Assembly: GCF_022810405.1 (NCBI RefSeq)
Contig: NZ_JALGQE010000001.1
Span: forward strand, 62,001-126,000
Source of the DNA: Rhodococcus sp. ARC_M5
GTDB lineage: Bacteria; Actinomycetota; Actinomycetes; Mycobacteriales; Mycobacteriaceae
DNA length: 64,000 bases
Reading direction: 5' to 3'
Below, piece after piece: positions 49,113 to 56,407 of this stretch; within the stretch, counting starts at the first letter, position 1, and each line of letters opens with the position of its first letter. The notes under the pieces were generated by a model. The model saw only the letters and a program-made list of their open reading frames with translations. It did no database searches and was not told where the DNA came from. A program made the position numbers and the translations under genes.

Positions 49113-49844
49113 ATGGCAGCGATCGACGTTCGAGACATCACGCAGCGGTATCGGGGGCGCACCGCTGTGGCGGGAGTCAGCCTCACAGTCGCCGAAGGCG
49201 AGACGCACGGCCTGCTCGGGCGCAACGGTGCCGGTAAGACGACCCTGGTCGAAACCGTTGCGGGCCTTCGTAGACCGAGCTCGGGTGCCGTGCGAATTCT
49301 GGGACTCGATCCCGTCACCGACCGCGCACGAGTGCGCGCCGTTATGGGAGTACAGCTGCAGTCCAACGACCTTCACTCCGCACTCACCGTTGCCGAACTG
49401 GTCGATCTGTACGCGTCCTTCTACCCTCGACCTGCCGATCGAGGCGCTCTCGTCCGTGCGGTGGGCCTGCACGAGCACCGCCGGGTGCGCTACGAGCGGC
49501 TGTCCGGAGGCCAGCAACAACGGTTGTCGGTGGTCCTCGCCCTGATCGGTTCCCCTCGGGTCGTCATGCTCGACGAGCTCACCACCGGACTCGACCCGGA
49601 TGCACGACGCACCGTGTGGCGACTGATCGAGGACCTTCGCGCAGACGGTGTCACCATCCTGCTGGTCAGCCACCACATGGACGAAGTGCATCGCCTGTGC
49701 GATCGCATCACCGTTCTCGATCGTGGGTCCGTCGTGGCCACCGGCACACCGGATTCTCTGATCGCCGACGCCGGCCTCGGAGGCGACCACCGCGCCACCC
49801 TCGAAGACGCATTCCTGACGCTGACCGAACGGAGTTCGACATGA
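49113..49844 (+). CDS. ABC-2 transporter ATP-binding protein
   Basis: 243 residues. Walker A GRNGAGKTTLVE near residue 40, Q-loop VMGVQLQSN, signature LSGGQQQRLSVVLAL, Walker B VVMLDELTTGLD and switch His in VSHHMD. ATG 49113 follows AAGGGAA. Its stop overlaps the permease start (ATGA). This is the drug/antibiotic exporter type of ATPase. Regulation by the divergent two-component system is inferred from position. Confidence 0.93.
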   Translation: MAAIDVRDITQRYRGRTAVAGVSLTVAEGETHGLLGRNGAGKTTLVETVAGLRRPSSGAVRILGLDPVTDRARVRAVMGVQLQSNDLHSALTVAELVDLYASFYPRPADRGALVRAVGLHEHRRVRYERLSGGQQQRLSVVLALIGSPRVVMLDELTTGLDPDARRTVWRLIEDLRADGVTILLVSHHMDEVHRLCDRITVLDRGSVVATGTPDSLIADAGLGGDHRATLEDAFLTLTERSST

Positions 49845-50617
49845 CCGCACACGACATCCACGCCGCACCTCGTCCTGGCCTACGTGCCACGCGAGCACTC
49901 GTCGGGGCCGAGATGCGCATGGTCACCCGGGACACGGCCGGCCTGATCGTCCCCATCGCCCTCCCGGTCCTCGTACTGGTGATGAACGGCTCGGGTACTT
50001 CGGCGGAGATCGTCGGTCCGGGCGCGATGACCGCGTTCGATCGGTTCGTGCTGCCGCTTGCCCTGACCATGATCATCGCCGTCATCGGCATCGTGAACAT
50101 GCCGAGCTTTCTTGCGCTCTATCGCAAGTCCGGCGTGCTGAAGCGACTGTCGACGACACCGATCGGGCCGACGCAGGTGCTGGCTGCGCAGGTGATCACC
50201 AGCGCCGTCCAAGCGACACTCGGAATCGGTATCGCTCTGACCGCGGCCGCCCTGCTGTTCGGAATCACGCCCCCGCACAACCCGATCCTGGTCGCGGCAA
50301 TTCTGGTGCTGGGTGCCGCCGCGATGTATTCGCTGGGGATCGTGGTGGCTGCCGTCGCACCCACCGCGAACTCGGCCGTCGCGATCGGCCTGACCCTGTT
50401 CCTGCTTCTCGGTGCGACCGGCGGGCTGTTCGGACCGGTCACAGATCTGCCGGACCCGGTGATGGCCATCGGCGAAGCACTACCCTTCGGTGCCACTGTG
50501 TCTGCGCTGGGAGCTGCCTGGTCCGGAACTCCGGTCGACGTCGCCGGACCGATCGGGCTCGTCGCCACCGTGTTCCTCGGAATCGCGTGCGCAGTCGGGT
50601 TGTTTCGCTGGTCCTGA
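49841..50617 (+). CDS. ABC-2 type permease
   Basis: 258 residues with six hydrophobic segments. The loop FLALYRKSGVLKRLSTTPIGP is the coupling region typical of DrrB-like ABC-2 permeases. One half-size permease plus one ATPase would form a homodimeric exporter of a lipid-like or hydrophobic compound. It is coupled to the ATPase gene by an ATGA overlap. Confidence 0.9.
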   Translation: MTAHDIHAAPRPGLRATRALVGAEMRMVTRDTAGLIVPIALPVLVLVMNGSGTSAEIVGPGAMTAFDRFVLPLALTMIIAVIGIVNMPSFLALYRKSGVLKRLSTTPIGPTQVLAAQVITSAVQATLGIGIALTAAALLFGITPPHNPILVAAILVLGAAAMYSLGIVVAAVAPTANSAVAIGLTLFLLLGATGGLFGPVTDLPDPVMAIGEALPFGATVSALGAAWSGTPVDVAGPIGLVATVFLGIACAVGLFRWS

Positions 50618-50640
50618 GCAGATGCGGCATAGTGGTCGAC

Positions 50641-51417
50641 GTGCCCGAGTTGAACCTGCATACGTTCGGACCCGCAGACGGTCCACAAATCCTCGCCGTC
50701 CACGGCGTCACCGGACACGGTGCCCGGTGGTGGGATCTTGCCGAGAACCATCTACCCGAGGCCAGGATCCTGGCACCCGACCTCATCGGTCACGGACATT
50801 CCCCGGCCACGCCGCCCTGGGACATCGACGCGCAGGTCACTGCCCTGAAGGCCGTGCTCGACGCCCATGCGCGTGGACCGGTCGTGGTCCTCGGTCATTC
50901 GTACGGCGGCGCGCTTGCCGTGCATCTGGCGCAGAGATTCCCGGATGCGGTGCGAGCACTGGTGCTGCTCGATCCTGCGATCGCTCTGCCGCCGGAGGAG
51001 CTGCTCGAGGTGGCCGAGGCCACCGCGAAGTCCCCCGATTACACCGACGCCGACGAGGCGCGATCGGAGAAGATCCACGGGGCGTGGGCGGATGTCCCCA
51101 CCGAACTGCTCGACCGAGAGGTCGCCGATCACCTGGTCCCCGCAGACGGCGGAAAGGTCGCGTGGCGAATGTCGATTCCCGCCATCGTGGCGACGTGGGG
51201 CGAGCTGGCCCGCCCGCTGGTCGTACCGGCCGAGAGCATCCCGACCATCGTGGTGCGGGCCATGCGCGTCGAACCCCCCTATGTGACAGAAGAATTCCTC
51301 GCTGCTCTACACGACACGCTCGGTGAGAATCTACGCACCGTCGAACTCGACTGCGATCACATGGTCGGCCAGGCCAAGCCGGTCGAGGTGGCCGAGCTGG
51401 TGCGATCCGTGCTGTAG
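50641..51417 (+). CDS. lipV: Alpha/beta hydrolase LipV-like
   Basis: 258 residues. Oxyanion-type HGVTGHGARWW near residue 25, nucleophile elbow VVLGHSYGGALAVHL with the catalytic Ser, an acid in LLDPAIAL or further on, and His in ELDCDHMVGQ. It has no signal peptide. Position after adnAB (with the two-component/ABC block inserted) and before the alkyltransferase-like gene matches M. tuberculosis lipV (Rv3203), an esterase. It starts with GTG and its TAG stop touches the next ATG. Confidence 0.85.
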   Translation: MPELNLHTFGPADGPQILAVHGVTGHGARWWDLAENHLPEARILAPDLIGHGHSPATPPWDIDAQVTALKAVLDAHARGPVVVLGHSYGGALAVHLAQRFPDAVRALVLLDPAIALPPEELLEVAEATAKSPDYTDADEARSEKIHGAWADVPTELLDREVADHLVPADGGKVAWRMSIPAIVATWGELARPLVVPAESIPTIVVRAMRVEPPYVTEEFLAALHDTLGENLRTVELDCDHMVGQAKPVEVAELVRSVL

Positions 51418-51759
51418 ATGGCCCCGATCACCGAAGCCCAGGTCGAGAGAGTTCGCGCGTTGGTCGCGTCGATTCCCCCGGGGTTCGTCGCCACCTACGG
51501 AGACATCGCGGCTGCAGCCGACCTGTCGAGCCCTCGCATCGTCGGATGGATCATGCGCACCGATTCTGCCGACCTCCCCTGGCATCGTGTGCTCGGAGCC
51601 AGTGGTAGACCCGCTCCGCACCTGGCCACCCGGCAGCTGGAGAACCTGCGCAGCGAAGGCGTGCCGGTGCACGACGGGCGTGTGTCTCTGAGATCGATTC
51701 GATTCGACTTCGGGGCGCTCCCACCGCCACCTGCGTCGACCACTAATCTCGGGGAATGA
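51418..51759 (+). CDS. Alkyltransferase-like protein (MGMT family, Cys replaced by Trp)
   Basis: 113 residues of the MGMT C-terminal domain. The reactive Cys of the PCHR motif is Trp here (LPWHRVLG). This marks alkyltransferase-like proteins, which bind O6-alkylguanine and hand it to nucleotide excision repair without transferring the alkyl group. The DNA-binding helix region (TYGDIAAAADLSSPRIVGWIM) with its Arg is present. It follows lipV without a gap and overlaps the thioesterase gene by four bases. Corresponds to Rv3204. Confidence 0.9.
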   Translation: MAPITEAQVERVRALVASIPPGFVATYGDIAAAADLSSPRIVGWIMRTDSADLPWHRVLGASGRPAPHLATRQLENLRSEGVPVHDGRVSLRSIRFDFGALPPPPASTTNLGE

Positions 51760-52202
51760 ACATCAGAGACGGGCTCGGGCAGTTCGATCCACGCCCGACG
51801 GCGAAATACGCGCTGTCGAAGGCGAGCGGCTTCGTCGCATCCGCCGGTCTCGTCGTCGACGAGGTCTCGGGTATGAGGGTGGCGGGGCACATCGATTTGA
51901 CCGACGAGCACTTCACGCCGTGGGGTGTCGTCCACGGCGGCGTCTACACCACCGCCGTCGAGAGCGCCGCCAGTATCGGTGCCAGCGAGGCGGTCAAGGA
52001 TCGCGGTGAGTTCGCGGTCGGCGTTCACAACGGCACCGACTTTCTCCGCGCCAGCAAAGGCGGCCGCGTCGATGTTGTCGCAGAACCGTTGCAGCAGGGC
52101 CGCGTTCAGCAACTGTGGCTGGTCACGATCACCGCCACCGACAGCGGCAAGACCATAGCGCGTGGGCAGGTTCGCCTGCAGAACGTGCCGCTGCCGACAT
52201 GA
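51756..52202 (+). CDS. PaaI-family hotdog thioesterase
   Basis: 148 residues of the hotdog fold. The family core is VVHGGVYTTAVESAASIGA with the HGG turn near residue 68, then GVHNGTDFLRASKGGRVDV. Members hydrolyse acyl- or aryl-CoA thioesters; the substrate is unknown. The ATG overlaps the preceding stop (ATGA), making lipV-ATL-thioesterase one translational unit. Confidence 0.88.
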   Translation: MNIRDGLGQFDPRPTAKYALSKASGFVASAGLVVDEVSGMRVAGHIDLTDEHFTPWGVVHGGVYTTAVESAASIGASEAVKDRGEFAVGVHNGTDFLRASKGGRVDVVAEPLQQGRVQQLWLVTITATDSGKTIARGQVRLQNVPLPT

Positions 52203-52215
52203 CAGTGGCCCCCTC

Positions 52216-54003
52216 GTGAAGCACTCGATCTGCGATGCGATCGTCCTCGCCGGCGGTCGAGGGTCGAGGATGGCAGATCCCGAGCACCCCGCTGCGCCGC
52301 AGAAGGTCGACAAGCCTGCCATGACCGTCGGTGGCCGTCGCATGGTCGACATCGCCGTGGACGCGGTGTCGACTTGCCGCACAACGGTTCTGGTGGGCCC
52401 GACCCGGAACGGGATATCCGAGCACGTGGTGCAGACCCGCGAATCCCCCGCAGGTGGTGGACCCGTCGCCGCCCTCGCTGCAGGACTGCAATCACTCGAC
52501 GGCAGGGCACATTCGGAGAGCACAGCAGATCTGGTGGTCGTCGTTGCGTCGGACATTCCGGCTCTCGACGCCGCGGCGGTCCGGTCGCTGATCGATTCCA
52601 TGGTGCACGCGCAGACCGATGCCGTCTTCGCCCGCGACGAGGCGGGCCGCACGCAGTTCCTGCTCGGCGTCTGGAAGCTGTCTGCACTGCGATCCGCTGT
52701 CGCACAGCTGGATTCGGTGGACGGCGCACCGATGCGCGCAATCGTTCCGGTCGATCACCTGGTGATTCCGGTGTCCGGGATCGAGGACTGCGATACTCGC
52801 GCCGATCTTCTCGCTGCCCGCCGCGCGGCGCAGCCGACGGAAGCGCTCGAGATCGCCGATGCACTCGCCCGCATTCGGAGTCGGATCGCGCCCCTACCCG
52901 TCCATCGAGTTGCGTTGCGGGACAGCTCCGGGACAGTTCTTGCAGAGTCCGTTCTGGCCGGCACGGCGTTACCTGCCGTCGATATCTCCGCGATGGACGG
53001 GTACGCCGTCTGCGGCACCGAACCGTGGGCTCTCCGGTCCGATGTCGCGTATGCCGGAAGCTCCGACATCATCGGACTCACCGAGGGGACGGCCGTGCGC
53101 ATCGCGACCGGCGCTGCGCTCCCGCCCGGCGCAACATCGGTGGTGCGCGACGAACACGTGACTCGCGACACCGACGGTTCGGTGCGTCGGATCCCGACGG
53201 TGCCGCAATCCGACGACACGCGCCGACGCGGCGAGGACTGGCTGCCCGGTACCGAACTCGTCGCCGCCGGCACCCCGGTCGATGCCGCAGTACGGTCGCT
53301 CGCCGCCAGTGCAGAGACCTTCGACGTCTCGGTACGTGGTCCGGTACGCGGGCGAGTAATCATCAGCGGCAACGAGATTCGATCCACCGGACCACTCGCT
53401 CCCGGCGAGACCAGGGACGTTCTCGGTTCGGTGCTGCCCGAGTACCTGGCGCACTGCGGGATCACCGTCGTCGATGTGATGCTGCTCGACGACTCATCGG
53501 CCGGATTCCGAGACGTATTGACCCGAACCGATGAGGTGGACGTCGTCATCGTCGTCGGGGCGACCGGAGGCGGTGCCGCAGATCAGCTCCGCTCCACCCT
53601 CGCCGGCGTCGATGCCGACACCGTCGTCGGACGAGTACGCGTGCGCCCCGGCGGCTCTCAGATCACCGCAGTGCTGCCCGACGGCACGGTGGTACTCGGC
53701 CTTCCCGGCAACCCACTGGCCGCCGTCGGTACCGCGATGCTCACCGCGCCTGCCATCGTCGATGCCTTGACCGGAAGAACAGTGCGTCCCCTACGGCTGG
53801 GTCTGCTGTCCAATTCCACCGAGGTTCGATCCGCGGTCCCTCGCGTCGTCCCGGTCACCGCGGACGGCACGCGGTGGCGGGCAGATATCCGGGTCCGCAC
53901 GGCGCACCTGGCTCACCTCGTCGGACGCGACGCCCTGGCAGTGATTCCGGCCGAGGTCACCGCCGACGAGCCGGTGACCATTCTTCCGTTGCCACACCAC
54001 TAG
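52216..54003 (+). CDS. MobA-MoeA fusion (molybdenum cofactor)
   Basis: 595 residues with two enzymes in one chain. Residues 1-190 are a MobA-like nucleotidyltransferase (AIVLAGGRGSRM, then VDKPAM, and SDIPALDAAAV). Residues 215-595 are a MoeA-like molybdenum insertase (VDISAMDGYAV, IATGAALPPGATSVVRDE, VLGLPGNPLAAVG). Several MoeA motifs are altered: GNEIRSTG for the usual GDEL, and VVGATGGGAADQL for SGGVSVGD. It would make molybdopterin dinucleotide cofactor for nitrate reductase, which is not in this window. GTG 52216 is inferred. Its end overlaps the sirohydrochlorin chelatase gene by 47 bases, convergently. Confidence 0.85.
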   Translation: MKHSICDAIVLAGGRGSRMADPEHPAAPQKVDKPAMTVGGRRMVDIAVDAVSTCRTTVLVGPTRNGISEHVVQTRESPAGGGPVAALAAGLQSLDGRAHSESTADLVVVVASDIPALDAAAVRSLIDSMVHAQTDAVFARDEAGRTQFLLGVWKLSALRSAVAQLDSVDGAPMRAIVPVDHLVIPVSGIEDCDTRADLLAARRAAQPTEALEIADALARIRSRIAPLPVHRVALRDSSGTVLAESVLAGTALPAVDISAMDGYAVCGTEPWALRSDVAYAGSSDIIGLTEGTAVRIATGAALPPGATSVVRDEHVTRDTDGSVRRIPTVPQSDDTRRRGEDWLPGTELVAAGTPVDAAVRSLAASAETFDVSVRGPVRGRVIISGNEIRSTGPLAPGETRDVLGSVLPEYLAHCGITVVDVMLLDDSSAGFRDVLTRTDEVDVVIVVGATGGGAADQLRSTLAGVDADTVVGRVRVRPGGSQITAVLPDGTVVLGLPGNPLAAVGTAMLTAPAIVDALTGRTVRPLRLGLLSNSTEVRSAVPRVVPVTADGTRWRADIRVRTAHLAHLVGRDALAVIPAEVTADEPVTILPLPHH

Positions 54004-54685
54004 ATTCATCGAGAGATCGGACACCCTCGCGGTAGCGCGCGACCACGAGATCGACTATCGCGGGATGGACTCCGAGCGGGTCGCCGACGCCGTCGGCGCC
54101 GGCGTCGGCCAGGCGGGTGTGAAAAAGCCCGCGCGCCAACAGATACGACGCCACGAACACACGCGGGTGCCCGGCATCTCGCAGAGCCGACACCGCGTCG
54201 GACACGGTGGGGGTACTGGTGGCGACGTAACCGATGCGTACCGGAACCCGAGCGACATCGGCCAGCATCGTCGCAGCGCGCCGGTGTTCTTCCAACGCAC
54301 GAGCGTCGGAGGATCCTGCGGCAGCGAGCACGATGCAGTCACCCGCCTGCCATCCAGCATCGCGCAGTCGGTCGACCATGACCTCGGCCAGCACGGGGTC
54401 CGGTCCGAGAGCGCGGGTGACCGCGACCGACGGGTGCGCACTCTCGGCGATCTCTCTCGGCACATCGGTGTGCACGTGGTAACCCGATGCGAGGAAGGCG
54501 GGAACAACGACCGCCGACTCGGCGGTGTCGCGTAGTACCTCGGCCGGGGACGGCCCGAGCACGTCGACGAATGCCACGCGCGTGGTACCGATCTGCGTCG
54601 ACACGGAATCGGCGAGTGCGGCGATCATCTCGACACCACGGGGGTTGCGGGTGCCGTGTGCAACCAACACCAGAGTCGGTGTCAT
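53957..54685 (-). CDS. Sirohydrochlorin chelatase (CbiX/SirB family)
   Basis: 242 residues, the two-domain long form. It inserts Fe2+ into sirohydrochlorin to make siroheme, the cofactor of NirB. The first metal-binding His is in LVLVAHGTRNPRG, the second in SGYHVHTDVP; a related repeat follows (LAAAGSSDARAL...ASYLLARGLFHTRLA). The ATG at 54685 overlaps the preceding stop as TGATG. It is the last gene of the nitrite operon, with the order of Rv0259c. Cobalt chelation is an alternative from family alone, but the context favours iron. Confidence 0.9.
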   Translation of the reverse strand: MTPTLVLVAHGTRNPRGVEMIAALADSVSTQIGTTRVAFVDVLGPSPAEVLRDTAESAVVVPAFLASGYHVHTDVPREIAESAHPSVAVTRALGPDPVLAEVMVDRLRDAGWQAGDCIVLAAAGSSDARALEEHRRAATMLADVARVPVRIGYVATSTPTVSDAVSALRDAGHPRVFVASYLLARGLFHTRLADAGADGVGDPLGVHPAIVDLVVARYREGVRSLDESSGVATEEWSPARRR

Positions 54686-55896
54686 CAGTACTTTCCCCCT
54701 TCTACGACGGCCGCACGCGCGTGCACGGCGGGCTCGTCGGAGTCGCAGTCCGATTCGGTCTCGATGTGATCGAGTGCGATGCGATAGCCACGCTTGACCA
54801 CGGTCTGGATTGCTTTCGGCGCGCCCAGCGAGGACCTGAGTCTCGTCATCGCGGTTTCCACTGCGTGGGTATCGCCGCCGCCGCCGGGCAGCGACGCCAA
54901 CAGGTCCTCACGAGAGACGACGCGTCCGGGAGTGCGGGCCAATGTCTTCATCAGCGCCATGCCTGCCGGGGACACCGGTCGAACTTCACCGTCGACCACC
55001 ACGCACTTACCGCGGACACTGACCACGTGTCCGCCTGCATGCAGCCGGCCGGTTCGCCTCGGCAGTTCCTCGGCTATGTGCCGGGCCAGTGCGCCCAAAC
55101 GCGCCCGTGCGGGCTGCGTGGTGGCCACGTTCAGTTGTTCGAGGGGCGCAGCGGTAACCGGCCCGACGCACACCGGCAGCACCCTCGATCGCATCGAGTG
55201 CAGCAGCGGTTCGAGCACGCCGTTCTCGTCGGCGCGCATCAGCATCGACGCCACCGCCGGTGCCGAGGTGAAGCTGAGGGCGTCGAGATCGCCGACGATG
55301 ACGGCCTCGATCATGCGGTCCATCGGGCCCTGGTCGTCGGGCGCGGTCCAGCGGTACACCGGAACCGGCACCACTTCTGCTCCGGCACAGCGCAACACCT
55401 CGCAGAAGTCCGGTACCGGTTCCCACTCGGTGGTTGCGCCGTGCAACTGCACGGCGATGCGCTTGCCTTCGACGCCTTCGGCGAGCAGGTGTTCGAGCAC
55501 TTCTGCCGAGGACTCCGAGGCGGGCGACCATTCCTCACGCAGATCGGCTGCTCGGATGGCGCCCTTGGCCTTGGGACCACGGGCCAGCAGCCGCGATGAG
55601 CCGAGAGCGCGGCCGAGTTCCTCTGCCTGTCCCCATCCGTCCGCTGCCTCGATCCAGCCCCGAAAGCCGATTCCGGTGGTGGCCACGGTTATCTCGGGCG
55701 GATCAGCGATGACAGCGGCGGTGACGCGTTCGAGTTCGGCGTCGTCGGCCAGTGGAATGATGCGAATTGCGGGGGCGTGCATCACGGTGGCCCCGCGCCG
55801 CTCGAGCAGAGTCGCGAACTCCTCGGCGCGGCGCGACGCGGTGATACCGACAGCGAACCCGGCCAGAGGCGTTGTCGCCCCGGCGATTTCGCTCAC
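54685..55896 (-). CDS. nnaR: HemD-like / winged-helix transcriptional regulator (NnaR type)
   Basis: 403 residues. The first 260 form a uroporphyrinogen-III synthase-like domain (AGFAVGITASRRAEEFATLLERRGA, LSFTSAPAVASML). The C-terminal 100 form an OmpR-type winged helix (LMKTLARTPGRVVSREDLL, VETAMTRLRSSLG, VVKRGYRI). The same fusion, NnaR in M. smegmatis, activates nitrate and nitrite assimilation genes. No phosphorylation domain is present. GTG overlaps nirD by four bases. The enzyme part may also work in siroheme synthesis. Confidence 0.88.
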   Translation of the reverse strand: MSEIAGATTPLAGFAVGITASRRAEEFATLLERRGATVMHAPAIRIIPLADDAELERVTAAVIADPPEITVATTGIGFRGWIEAADGWGQAEELGRALGSSRLLARGPKAKGAIRAADLREEWSPASESSAEVLEHLLAEGVEGKRIAVQLHGATTEWEPVPDFCEVLRCAGAEVVPVPVYRWTAPDDQGPMDRMIEAVIVGDLDALSFTSAPAVASMLMRADENGVLEPLLHSMRSRVLPVCVGPVTAAPLEQLNVATTQPARARLGALARHIAEELPRRTGRLHAGGHVVSVRGKCVVVDGEVRPVSPAGMALMKTLARTPGRVVSREDLLASLPGGGGDTHAVETAMTRLRSSLGAPKAIQTVVKRGYRIALDHIETESDCDSDEPAVHARAAVVEGGKY

Positions 55897-56285
55897 GTAG
55901 ATCCGCCGCGGACGAGCACGACGCCCTCTACGCAGGAGACCTCGAAAGATCCGAGGGTGACCTGCGGATCGTCGAGGCAGCGCCCGTCGGCCAAGGAGAA
56001 GACCTGCTTGAGCAGCGGCGATGCGACGGTGGGTTCACCCCCTCGGTCTCCCACCAGTCCGCGTGACATCACTGCTGCACGCCCGTACGGATCTATGTTG
56101 CCCACCGCGAACAGTCGTCCGTCGTCGAGCAGAAACAGCGCCGCCTGGGTGCCGCCGCGCAGGAGCACCGCCACTCCTCGTCCCGGAATCAGCGTGTCGA
56201 GTGTGCAGGCCGGGGTCCAATCACGAGCGGTGTCGTTCGGTACCGCTGTTGGTGACTTCACTGTTGATGAATCGATGACAGTCAT
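55893..56285 (-). CDS. nirD: Nitrite reductase small subunit NirD
   Basis: 130 residues with a Rieske-like fold (LIPGRGVAVLLRGG, LFAVGNIDPYGRAAVMSRGLVG, SPLLKQVFSLADGRCLDDP). The Cys/His cluster ligands of true Rieske proteins are absent, as in NirD generally. It works with NirB in NADH-dependent reduction of nitrite to ammonium. ATG with AGGAGGT just upstream. A 122-base gap separates it from nirB. Confidence 0.94.
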   Translation of the reverse strand: MTVIDSSTVKSPTAVPNDTARDWTPACTLDTLIPGRGVAVLLRGGTQAALFLLDDGRLFAVGNIDPYGRAAVMSRGLVGDRGGEPTVASPLLKQVFSLADGRCLDDPQVTLGSFEVSCVEGVVLVRGGST

Positions 56286-56407
56286 GGCGTACCTCCTGGT
56301 CAGCTATTCCACGTTGTCAGTGTTTCTGGCCCGTTAAGTCGCGATTACTCACCTGTGCACATGCACTCAGTTTCGTGACCCGCCGGTTGTCAGGTCCCGC
56401 GTTCGCC

